A program made the position numbers and the translations under genes. DNA of 64,000 nucleotides from Cinnamomum chago. Lineage: Eukaryota; Streptophyta; Magnoliopsida; Laurales; Lauraceae. Under the pieces are notes generated by a model. That model worked only from the letters and a program-made list of their open reading frames with translations, was not told where the DNA came from and did not search any database. Numbering within the stretch: the stretch's first letter is position 1; each line of letters begins with the position of its first letter. Of this stretch, positions 31,640 through 42,294 are shown in pieces. The stretch covers positions 25,700,001 to 25,764,000 of the forward strand of contig CP142460.1 in NCBI GenBank assembly GCA_038049695.1, in the 5' to 3' direction.

Positions 31640-33625
31640 TCGACAAAAATTCGTCTCTTAGGAGGGTTTGAGCATGGTTGCAATGGGGAGGCTGTTACAC
31701 ATCTTTAGTTTGCTGCCAACACTCCTTAGCTTGGCTAGTTGGGATAAGGTTGCAGTATTGTGGAGGATTCTCAGATTTTTTGAGTTGGTTTCTGGTTTGA
31801 GGATCAATTGGGCAGAAAAGTTCTTGTGGTGTGGGTTGTTTGGAGGAGGAAATTCAACTCTCGGACAATAGACTTTTCTCCAAAGTTGGTAAGCTCCTGA
31901 TTCAGTAGCTAGGTTTGATATTGGGGCTAAGCATAGGTAGAAGGCTTTATGTGATCCAATGTTGGAGAAGTTTAAGAGAAAAGATTCAATGTGGACGAGA
32001 AATATTTGTCTATGGGAGGAAGAATGACTTTAATCAAGGCAATGCTGTCAAACTTTATTGTAAATGTCTTTACTAAAATGTCTGGAATGGTTAGGAAGAG
32101 GTTGAATCATCTGTGAAGAAACTTCTTGTGGGAAGCAAATGATGATAAAAGAAAAATCGTATTTGATGAGTTGGATGGAGGTGGCCGTCATAAATCCGCA
32201 GGGTGGGGTGTTAAAGAAATGGCTGTTGTTTGCAAAGTGGTGTTGAGATATAGGGAGGAAGAGGAAGCTTTGTGGAGAGACGTTATTGTTTCAAAATATG
32301 GTGAAGATGAGTGCCTAAAAAACTTTTAAGGTGTTGGGGTATCCAAGGTGTGGGTTCATGTGTTAAAAGTAGGGGATGAGTTTCATGTTAGGGGCTTCTG
32401 TGTAAAAAAGGGTGGGAATCAAAGCAGGGAAGGGAAATTGAGTCCGTTTTCTGGTTGATGATTGGGTGGCAATTGGTCCTTTGAGTATTCTTTTTCCTCG
32501 GTTATTTAGTTTGGTATCTAATAAAATGTCTTCAATTAGTGAATGTTAGGTGGGAAGAAGGTGGTGTGTACCCCAGATTGTATCTTTCAGGATAGCCCTT
32601 CATTAGTTTGAGTTCGAGACTTGAACAGGTATTCTTTCTTCCATGGTTTTATGGAGGAAGTTGATGCTTGCATTTGGAAGTGAAGTCCTAGGGAGTTCTC
32701 TACCAAGTCCTTTAATAGATCATTGGCGGACTCATATTTATCTGACTCCCATAGTTTGCTTGCCTAATTGAGATTGGCTCTCCTCATGTGGAGGTCATTT
32801 GTTGGTTGGCAGTCAGCGAGAAGGTCTCTACTATGGATAACCTCAGAAGGAAACATTTGTTTGTGTAGGTGATCTCAGATTTATACTCTTTAGGTAGGGA
32901 GAAGAGAGTCGATTGATCATCTTTTTTGCATTGTGATCTCTCTTCCTTTTCACGAAGAGACTTTGGTCAGAGACGTGGCTTGTTTTGGTGCTCGTCAAGA
33001 TTGTTGGTTGGTATGTTTGAGGCTTGGATTTTGTCCCTTTTCAGGTTGTGGTGATATTCTATGGAGGCGTTTTACTTTTGCTATTATGTGGTTCATTTGT
33101 AAAGAGAGAATGATAGGAAACTTGAGGTGTGAGGATGGAATTCACTTATCTTCTTTTGCACATTGGAGATTAGCTAAGTGGGCTATCCTTAGAATGGATT
33201 TTGTTAATCTAATTTAGATGACATTTTGCATAATTGGGAGGCTTGTTTTCATTGTAGATTGCCTTGAGTGAGGAACTTACATCTTGGTGTCCTCCCCCAT
33301 TGGGTTTCCTGAATGGTGATGGTGCCAAGAGAAGCCAGGGCTGGTAGGAATTGGAGCGTGCTTAGGGATGCCAAAGGGAATGCATTGCTTATTTTCTCCA
33401 AGAATGTATGCATCAAGGAGTCTAATGAGAGAGGTGTTGGCCATTTTAGAAGCTCTCCGTTTGTTCTCTTCTTTTCATGATAAATTGACTGCGGAGAGTT
33501 ATTCTTGAAATGCTATTTCTTTGATTTCTTCCAATGTGGGTCCTTGGCGGCTTCACTTTTCTTCTTTTTGGAACTTGAAGTATTGTCCTCTCTCATCCAA
33601 ATAGAGTTTCAGCACGTGGGAGGAA
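31640..33625 (+). pseudogene. L1-type LINE, 3' part of ORF2 (RT to RNase H), interrupted
   Basis: Blocks in order: FFELVSGLRINW (about 31780), a lead into the thumb region, GGRMTLIKA/MLSN-like words in a shifted frame (about 32010-32050), RKRLNH...FLWEANDDKRKI (32090-32150), YREEEEALWRDVIVSKYG (32250-32300), a zf-RVT-type stretch with WFICKERM (33090), and an RNase H segment NWSVLRDAKGNALLIFSK...LAILEALRLFS (33350-33470). Many frame changes and stops show an old copy. It is cut at 33625 by another insertion and resumes at 34566. Confidence 0.72.
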
Positions 33626-33736
33626 TGTAAGAAACCATATACCAACCCAAAAGCTTAAGCTAATAGGTGGAAGGCCCATACAGGTATATTAAGACATGAC
33701 AAGCCTATTACTTAGGCGATGTAGGACTTCCCAACA
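33626..33736 (-). repeat. 111-bp LTR of the small-LTR part
   Basis: Bounded TG..CA and preceded on the minus strand by the purine tract GAGGGGGAG. Size and opening (TGTTGGGAAGTCC) are like those of TRIM or small copia LTRs. Confidence 0.65.
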
Positions 33737-33865
33737 CTCCCCCTCACATGCAAGCCCAACAGATTTCATGAACGGGCCTATCACGTGGGCTACATAAGAA
33801 CGACGTCCACGTGGACTGCACAAGAACAACGGGATCGGAACCCGCTCTGATACCATGTAATAGAA

Positions 33866-34560
33866 TCTTTGAAAAATAGAAAACACTTCAGATTTTAAAC
33901 GCATGAAATAAATCCAAGTATAATGGGAATGATCATCAATAAATGTCACATAATATTTGAATCTTGCCCTACTCAAGGTAGGAGCAATGCCCCAAACATC
34001 AGTGTGAATGATATCAAATGATTCTAATGAATGAGAGTTATGAACAGAAAATGGCAAAACATGACTCTTACTTAAACAACAAGTTTCACATTTTGATTGA
34101 GATAAAGAAGACATTATTTTATTATCAATTGAAGAGTCCAAACAACCAAGTTTAAACAAAGAAATTAAATTGGCATTGTTCACATGACCAAGACGTTTAT
34201 GCCAAACCGTTCACAAGTTTTTGAAATTATTAGAAGTAGCAGCAAAGAAGGAATGATGTCCAATGTCCAGTAAAAACATGCGCCCATGTTTACTCCCCGT
34301 CGCGATCACCTTCCTAGTTTGTCGCCCCTGTATGACACAACCAGAAGAAGAAAAGTGAACAAGATAGCCCTCATCAATAAGCTGTCCTACAAAAAGTAGA
34401 TTGGCCGATAATTTTGGAACAAAGTAGACATTGGAAAGGGTGATGGACTGGTCAGTGACACTAAATAAAGTAATGGTACCAACTCCAGAAATGAGTAGTT
34501 AATCACCATTAGCAGTGATAATTTTTTCTTTTCTAAGGTAAGGGTGGGAATCTGTAAAGC
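33866..34560 (-). pseudogene. Ty1/copia protease-integrase fragment
   Basis: The minus strand reads ISGVGTITLFSVTDQ, LSANLLFVGQLIDEG (end of protease and linker), VWHKRLGHVNNANL, CETCCLSKSHVLPF (GAG-pre-integrase zinc region) and FDIIHTDVWGIAP plus YYVTFIDDHSHYTWIYF (integrase core with its first two-Asp region). It stops at FQRFYYMV, where sequence from another element begins. Confidence 0.8.
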
Positions 34561-34565
34561 TATAA

Positions 34566-34760
34566 AGGAACAGGGGTGGGGTTTGGCCAACACGATGGCC
34601 GACTCTTTAGCTCAAGAGGTGGATAGGCAGGGTCCTTTGGATGATCATAAATGTAATAATGTTGTCTCTGTAAGGCTATTATACCTGGATTTTGTTTGGT
34701 TTCTCCTCCAGTTTTGGGTTTCCTGTAATGTTCATCATCTTTGATAAAAAGTTCAGTTAC
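34566..34760 (+). pseudogene. L1-type LINE, end of RNase H and 3' tail
   Basis: WGLANTMADSLAQEVDRQG is the classic closing block of plant LINE RNase H and continues the copy cut at 33625. TTTGATAAAAAG at 34739-34750 resembles the LINE 3' end. Confidence 0.7.
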
Positions 34761-35825
34761 TGAGAAAAGGAAGAGCTATATCACAACCAGGATTGTAATG
34801 CTCTGATTAGGGCCTGTCATAACGGATCATGCATGCGGGCTTTTGAGTTTTGAGACTCAGTGTGTCAGTGGTTTTCCACTTTTCCTTCTTTTTGCCATGT
34901 TGGATCCTGATAATTTACTGTTGTAATGAGGGACTTGTAAGGATTTGCGGGTAGGTTGCTGTAAAAATTTATGGGGTTTCCGAGTTGGTTTTCTTAATTG
35001 AGAGTTGGGTGCATGAGAAAAGGTGGAGAAAACTGTCCATGGCACAAATTTGTTGTGGGATTTGAGGTACTATGGTGATTGTAGGTATTTATTTTCCATC
35101 TTTGCTTGATTCAAGTTCCATTATAGTGGAGGTTAATTGGTCATTTTTTTTGTCTGTACACTGTTGGTCTTCATTTTTAAGTCCTTATGACATGAATTCT
35201 TATTAATTAAATTACAATGTATTATATGCAAACAAACAGGCCCTTAGGTTTGAAGTTTACATTGGGACTTGGGAGTTTCAGTTGGGATTGATTTATATTC
35301 TTGAGGACTTTTTGCTTCAAAGTCACATTGGGATCTCGTCTTTTGGACTCAATTTCTGAATCAATTGAATCGTTGAAAATTAGGATGCCCGAAAATCAGC
35401 TAAAATCTTGTAAAGACATCTCAACAGAATCAGGTGTGCATTTAGTTTTGCCATCTACCTGATACTACATGGCCATGGTAAACCCGTGTTTCACTTTTTG
35501 CACTAAATATTTGCAGCTAGCTTCAAAGAAGCAGCGCATTATCTGTAGTTCAGCAGGTTAAGTATATGAACTGATGGCGGTCTAAGCCCCATAATATAGG
35601 AAGGATTCTATAACATTCAATAAAAAAAAAAAAGAAGGAAAGATTCTAGAATAGGTATCCCCCATCCTCTCCGCCATATAGTCACTGAAAACACTTCCAC
35701 ACACAGCAGCCAATTTCCTTACTGAAGACAGCAATACAGGTAGATCTACATCATACCAGCCTAAACAGGGAGGGCCTGTTTGATTCTGTTAAAATCCTGT
35801 GAGACCCCAATCTGTGTGAGTAATT
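34761..35825. other. AT-rich sequence with an A-tailed insert candidate
   Basis: No gene is seen. Near 35602-35655, GGAAGGATTCTA precedes, and GAAGGAAAGATTCTA follows, a run of 13 A (about 35621-35632). This could be a retroposon tail, but the direct repeats are imperfect. Confidence 0.35.
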
Positions 35826-35829
35826 CCTT

Positions 35830-36350
35830 GAGGCAATACTAGGTCAAGTGATCTTGTGAGCCAAGAAAAGGGAATATGTAGGGGTAAGGGTGGAGTGCTT
35901 CGGATAACACCGTGAGGCTTTGTCTAAGCCCCACATTGGAAATATGCAAGTCTTGACCCTGGGTTTAAAAGTTAAATTTGTCTTAACTCGACATGATACA
36001 TTCTAAAGTCGTGCAGCCATCCCATAAGAACTTTGAAGTTGAGTGTGCTCGGGTAGGAGCAGTACTAGGTTGGGTGACTGTGCCTAAGAAGTCCTTGCGC
36101 TTATCAGAGTCGTCCCTTGGGTAAGACTAGGTCAAGTGATCCTGTGAGCTAAGAAAGGGGAATCTGTAGGGGGGTAAGGGTGGAGTGCTTTGGATGGCAC
36201 CGTAAGACTTTGTCCAAATCCCACATTGGAAATATCCAAGTCCTCACTCTGGGCTTATAAGTCAAACATCGTCTTAACTCGAGATGAGATCCTATAAGAA
36301 CTCTGAAGTTAAGCATACTCAGAAGTACCAACTGGGTTGGGTGGGGCTAT
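35830..36350. mobile_element. Tandem Cassandra-like (5S-derived) retrotransposon LTR units
   Basis: A unit of about 285 bases recurs: TACTAGGTCAAGTGATC at about 35837 and 36125, then GGGGTAAGGGTGGAGTGCTT and CCCACATTGGAAATAT. 5S-rRNA-like stretches at 36011-36100 and 36287-36345 contain ATCCCATAAGAACT, GAAGTTGAGTGTGCTCGGG and GTACTAGGTTGGGTGAC, corresponding to the internal promoter boxes of plant 5S rRNA. 5S-like sequence inside LTR-type DNA is the hallmark of Cassandra TRIM elements. TTATCAGAG at 36101-36109 may be a worn primer site. Confidence 0.65.
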
Positions 36351-36790
36351 GACGAATCCAAAATCCTTTATCTCGTAATCCTTGATACCAATAGGATGCT
36401 GAATAATGGATGAGAAATTTTGTAGAGCTTTTAAATATGTATTTTGGTCTGCATATTGTTCTTCATAGTAGCTCATACACCCATGTATGACCCACATGAT
36501 ACTAATGACATCGAAGTTCTCTAACAATCAGTGGAAGTGGAAGGAGAAAGATACGAGGCCCTTTACCATGGTTGAATGGTGGAAATTTGGAAATATGGCG
36601 ATTTTATGAAGATGGGAGCAGTTGATGGATACCTTTATTTGTGTTTCTATAGGATACCCAAATGTCAAACATTGTGTGGATAAATAAGGCTAAAGTGATG
36701 ATGATAATGATCTAACTATAAGAACTCTCCAATTCGTTGGATTTCAACGATTCTTGGGTGTGGATTTCAAAGGCCTTTTAATGTTTCTTT
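36351..36790. other. Sequence without recognised gene
   Basis: A minus-strand open frame (36527-36309) has no recognisable domain and runs into the Cassandra-like repeat. Nothing else can be supported. Confidence 0.35.
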
Positions 36791-37632
36791 ATTGGAATTC
36801 ATAGAATTCCTCTATGGAGGATTTTGAAATTATTAGACATGGTGGAATTCTCGAATTTTCCCTTGCACTTGAGCATCCAGAAATTCCACTTGTTGGAATT
36901 CTTGAAATTCCAAAGGTCATTCTTGACCTTTTAGGTGGCTGGGATTTTGAAATACTTTTGAAGAAACTTGGCATTTGCAAATGCCAGTAGACAAGATGTC
37001 ACATCATGTGCAAAAAATCTCAACATGATAAATTCTTATCATAAGTTCTAGTAAATAAATAGACCTTGGAATTCTTAGAATTTCTGTTGGCAGAATTTTG
37101 AAATTCTCAGACATGATGAAATTCTTGAATGCTCCCTTGTACTTGAGCATTCGAAATCTTCACAAAAAAACAAAGGAGTTAGAATTCCTGTAATCCCAAA
37201 GGTCATTTGAGACATTTTAGGTGGTTGAAATTTTGAAATGCTTGTGAAGAAATATGACATTTACAAATGCCATGGACAAGATGTTACATCATGTCCAAAA
37301 AAACCCAACATGGCAAATTCTTGGCAAAAATTATAGCAAAGAAACAGGCCCTATTAGGCCTTTTTGAACATGATGCAATGACTTGTCCCCTAGCATTTGA
37401 AATGCCACGTTTCTTTTACTATAATCTCAAATTCCAATCACCTAAAAGGTCTTAAATGACCATTTGGAATTCCTAAGATTCCATTCCTTTTCCTTTTATT
37501 TTATTTTTTTCGGAATTTCAAATGCCCCACCAGGAGGAGGGATTTGGAATTCCACTTCAAGGGGGCAACTTTTGGATAATTTGAAATTATCTAGACATGA
37601 ATTCTTGGAATTCTAGGAAAGAAATAGGCCCT
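36791..37632. repeat. MITE-like repeat: two direct copies and one inverted copy
   Basis: Copies at about 36791-37074 and 37075-37354 share GGAATTCTTAGAATT-like starts, CTTGTACTTGAGCATTC, CCAAAGGTCATT and TTTTAGGTGG, then GACAAGATGTNACATCATG. The third copy, about 37360-37632, is inverted (AATGACCATTTGGAATTCC). The whole could fold back. Similar words at 2750-3000 suggest a dispersed family. Confidence 0.65.
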
Positions 37633-38029
37633 TAGGGCACGTTTGTGTGGCACTTCGGAAAATCGACTTTGTGGAAAACGAAGTCCGACTTTCAAAAACC
37701 CTTTAACCCCAAATGGTTTTCTATGAAATCGCCAAAAAGCGACCAAAGCAAACATGAAATTTTCAATGCTCGAAAACCATTTTCACTTTTCATGCTTTTT
37801 CTACAGAAAAGGAACCATACAAATGTGTCCTTATGTGTACGTGACTTTCCATGGAGGCAGAATCCGACTTTCTGCTTTGTCCGCTATATACATGTTAGGC
37901 ACGGATAGTTTCATCACAGAGAATTTATGCTTTTTTTTTTTTTTTTTTTGGTAATAGAGAGGAAAGGCTAGTTTGAACCACTTGGAAATCTGTGTTTCCT
38001 TTTTTGCGACATTATATAAACAAACTCTT
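37633..38029. other. MITE-like or unclassified sequence
   Basis: The stretch starts AGGGCACGTTTGTGTGG, a common kind of opening for small plant TIR elements. I did not find its partner end. A T-run lies at 37931-37950. Confidence 0.3.
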
Positions 38030-40896
38030 TGATCGGACCCCAAGTGTAGGGTGCGATTGTAGTAATAATCTGGTGAGACTAGGTTGATCCACATGGAGCT
38101 ATTGAGTTAAAGTTTTCCAACTTGTACCTGCCCTGAATGAAATCTAAAACTAATTACAACCATTCCTACTTTAATTAATAGAATTAATTACAATCCAATG
38201 AAAGACAAAAATTTCCAGTAGAAACCTAAATCTAAAAAAAAAAAATATTCTCAAATTGCTGCAAAAGAAGACACAAGTTAGAACTTCCAATTAGATACCT
38301 ATTAAAAAGAAATCTTACTATGAACAAATATTAGAATTAGAAACTGAATCAAACTATGTTAAGGACAAATATAAAAGGAAACAAATCAAATTAAAATATG
38401 TTAGAGAATAAATCAGCTATCTAAAATTTCTGAAATTAGAAACTTCCCTTGTTTAAAAATCTTCCCATAAAACACAATTAGAAAGAATCTGAAGATATGA
38501 AACTAATTAAAGTCACTAACAAAATAAATAAAAGGAAACTAACCTAAGTTACGATTTACTAAAAATAAAATAATGCAGAAATTTTTACACAATGTATGAA
38601 AAAGTTAGTTTTCTAAATTAACTATGATCCTAACCTAATCTAATATGCATGGAATAACATGAGAAACAACATAAAATAATGAGTGCAACTCTGAAATAAA
38701 ACTAAAACTATATGGGACATGTATGAGTGCATATTGCATGAATTTGTGAATTTCTGAAACATACCAGAAATCAGCTGCGTTTCTGCCCAGTTACAAAACT
38801 GAAACTTCTCAATTTAAAATGCAAAAAATCAGGTTTGAAAATTAGTTCAAACAGTCCTTCATTATATCACACAATTCGGCCCCTATCTTTTTTTGTAAAA
38901 ACCTGATTTCAGTACTGTTTTAAGCATTGGGACTGTTCTGAATGAAAGTAATTTCCAGATCTGATTTCCAGATTTTTTTATATTCAATTCAGTCATGAAG
39001 CATATTAAAGATAGAAGCATACTCAAATCTGCTTGCAAATTTCTGCTAAAACAGGTTCAGAACTGGGCTTGTTTATGGACCGTTTTTGCCACATGAATAT
39101 GTAACATACAAATATGAGAATCTAATTTCATAACTTCACATGAACTCCACTCCTAATGCTATGCAAAAAAAAAAAAAAAAAATGCATGAGTCTAATGTAC
39201 TTTGCAGTAGTTAACAAACCTAAACAAAATTGTGCGACATATAGTTGTAAAAGGCGCAGGAATTAAAAGTGAAGTGCTGAAAATAAGGGAGGCATGTATA
39301 AATCAAAGGTGATAAACAAAATTGAAATATAAAAGTGATGAGTTGCTTCTTTTAATTTTTCTCAATTGAGAGTCCAAAAAAAATTAGAAGTGCAAACTTA
39401 GGGTCCCGTTCTGGGTTGTCAATCCAAGTTGAGAATGATAAATCCTCACTTTTTAATAAATGAATTTCAGACTTTGATTCTTAAACTTTTCTTGGTCAAC
39501 CCTCTTCAACTTCACATTGTATTGCCTCAAAAAATACCATATATCCGTAGAAAACAAGGTATATTGTGTGGATGCTAAGGTAAGTTGTTAGTAATTATTT
39601 CAAGAAAAAAAAAAAAAAAAAAAGACCGAAAGTAAGAATTAACTCTATTGCATGGATCACAAATCTAATATTATGAGATACACAAATCAAGAACACAAAT
39701 TAAAAGAAACAACTTTATTTACTTGCATGAAAATTCTTTACAAGGAATATAATATTGAAAAACAAGAATACGTACTAGGATATTGAGAATCCCTCTTAAT
39801 TTCTAGTTGAAACCACAATGTTGGTGGTATGGCCTTTGGAAATAACCCCCTTGATGAATTAAGATGGAAGGGCAAGAAAGGGAGAGATGGCACGCAATTC
39901 TCTAGAGTGAGAGGCGAGCAATTCTCAAGCATGCAGAATATGGTACACCCAAGATTTGCTTACATAGATTTTTGGTGCAAAATTTCCTTGAATTGGGTGC
40001 ACTATTAATGGAAACTCATGTACATGATAGGTCTTGAATTATGCTCCAATTTCCTTAAATAGATGAGGACCACCATACCATGCTGACCGTACAACCATAA
40101 GGAGGGCTAGGTTAATTTGGACGTTCCAATCCCTTATTTCTCTCCATTTTATTCTCTTTGCAAAGCTACTTTCTATGCTTGACATATCTTCCTTCTTCTT
40201 TTGGAATGTTTGAGATGATTTGAAGAGAAAGAATCTCTTGAAATTGGTTGGCATTATTTGGCTCAAATCCAGCTGAGGTGGGACGTCCATGTGCAAGTTT
40301 TGAGAAAAATCCTCATTTGCTTCACTTTTTGATTTCTTGGCAAAGAAGGGTCCTTGCATTCTTTCCTCCTTTATTTCTCTTTCTCCACAATTTTCTTGAT
40401 CTTCCTTCCTCTCTTGCTTTTGAATTTTGAATCTTGAGATTTGAAAAATATCTTCAACAGTTGGAAAGGAATTTTGAAATCTTTTTTAGCCATGAATATT
40501 GGACCCCCGCTCTTGGATGCCCCACATGTGTGACTTACACATGTGCATGTGGGGGGACCCTTTTTCTCATTTCCTACAAACAAAAAAAAATGAATTTTAT
40601 GTGAAAAGAAAATTTTACCCTTAATTCACAAATGCATGAGTGCGGGCCCATCTCTCATGAAAAGATGAATGAAAACGCATTTGAAAAATCTTTCCAAAAA
40701 TAAAATTACGAAAATGGCAGGTTTCATGATTTGATGCAAAAATGTTAGTTTTTGAGCAAATTATGTATGAATGCACTACAATGGATAAAAAATGCATAAA
40801 ATCATGATATGATACTAAATGAGACTCCCTTGGCTTGATAAGTCCTTAAACTTACAAAAAATAGCCATAAAAATGTGCATTTTTAAGGACTTATCA
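38030..40896 (-). repeat. Probable 3' LTR of gypsy element E
   Basis: On the minus strand, the purine tract GTTTGGGGGTG (about 40907-40897) is followed by TGATAAGTCC at 40896 descending. The lower edge GGGGTCCGATCA at about 38030 gives a TG..CA pair. Word content (GACCCCAAGTGTAGGG and the TAGGTTGATCCACA block) is like long gypsy LTRs. No second copy is in the window, so the boundaries are inferred and the size (about 2.9 kb) is provisional. Open frames in it look like noise. Confidence 0.5.
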
Positions 40897-42294
40897 CACC
40901 CCCAAACCTGCGTTTTGCTTGTCCCTAGCAAAAACTGCGAATAAAATGAGGAATCCACTTTGACATAATGTATCCTAAAACTAATGAAATGCAATGAAAA
41001 CGGAAATGAATGCAACGCCACTTTCGCTGGCACTCTCGACTGCATTTAGCATATGCAGTAAGCCCTTAAACCCCTAGGTTTCCCTTAGTGGATGAGTTGT
41101 GCCCGTGAGGGTTTGCAGTGAATTTGCCCACAAAATTCTTTTTTTTTTCAAAGATAAATAAAAAAATCCTAATAAAATCAAAGGAAACTTTTCAAAAGAA
41201 GATTTACAAACACCGGATATTCTCGATTCTCGGAATTTTCAAAGTAAAGGCAAATTTCAAACTCGGTTCACAAGTCCCATCTTTTGGTCCGAAATTCTCG
41301 AAATCATACTAAATTGATCGCGCACGGTGAAATAGTGTGTATACGTAAAAACACATAAGCTTCAAATGATCCGCCAAGATTCCTGTGAAAATAATTTTCA
41401 ATCCAAAATTCTGGGCCACCTAACCTTAACAAAGAAAAACAATATTCCTCTCAAGGCAACCATGACGGCTTTCGTACTACTATTTTTTCAAAGGCCGTAG
41501 CAAATTTTATTTATTTATTTATATATTTTTTTCAAGGTACTCCTTTATCACCTTTTTTTTTTTTTTTGTTCCTAACAGTAGGCAGCCCTTTTCATGTGCC
41601 TGAATTAATTCACTAGCACCGTGGCCAACAAAACTAGATGAACCAAGAAATAGTGAAACTAAGGGTCGGTTTTCCATCATATTTTCAATCCAATTGTCAA
41701 AGTAAAACGAAAATCATGGCTTGACATTTAAAAACTTTGAAAACATATACAGACTGTGTAAAAGTGAGGGATCAAAATCCAGCACTTTTCCAAAAATCCT
41801 TTCCATAAACAAAAAAGTGAACCATTGTTCTCTTTTTTTGCCCAAAGCACCAAAAATTCTAAGGTTCAATGTATCTTTGTTTCATAAAATTTCTCTCGAA
41901 ATTTCCCTCTTTTTTTTTTTTTAAATTTCAAAACCCTAAAAATAACAAAAATATAGCTTTTTTCTTTCTTTTTAATTAAAAAGAAAAAACAAAAAAGAAT
42001 GTCAAACTTTTGTCTAAAGATGAACAAGTGTGCTTGTTCCCACCCCCCAACCTAGCATGAACATCGTCCTTAATGTGTGAATTAATGAGATGCAGTGAGG
42101 CATATGAGACATGAGGAGCAAAAAGTAAGAGAGGGTCAACTGTAGAAAGCACCTGGGATATGTTCGCGATGCTCCCTGTCCAAGGTTAGACAATATAACA
42201 AAAAAATAAAAATAAAATAAAAGAAAACCTAGACTACCAAGTATACATATTGTACACAGTAATGGGCCACTGTCAGATCCAGGGCCAACTAATC
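40897..42294 (-). other. Element E, non-coding region between pol and 3' LTR
   Basis: AT-rich with many T- and A-runs. It contains the block CACCCCCCAACCTAGCATGAAC (about 42041-42062), often seen just after pol in this group. No env-like frame is recognisable. Confidence 0.5.

Larger units (their letters stand above)
33626..34565 (-). mobile_element. Chimeric insertion: small-LTR element joined to a Ty1/copia fragment
   Basis: The insertion is flanked by AGGAA at 33621-33625 and 34566-34570. Read on the minus strand from the high end, it starts with copia protease/GAG-pre-integrase/integrase coding sequence. It then switches at ATGGT into a tRNA-Met primer-site motif TGGTATCAGAGC, a ~110-bp spacer and a purine tract GAGGGGGAG, and finishes with a 111-bp LTR (TGTTGGGAAGTCC to TTCTTACA). 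No second LTR is present at the high end. Confidence 0.65.

Noticed and set aside
36011-36100. Possible 5S rRNA gene
   Set aside because: The match is worn and embedded in a tandem LTR-like unit with a primer-site-like word next to it, as in Cassandra elements, so it is not listed as a functional rRNA gene.
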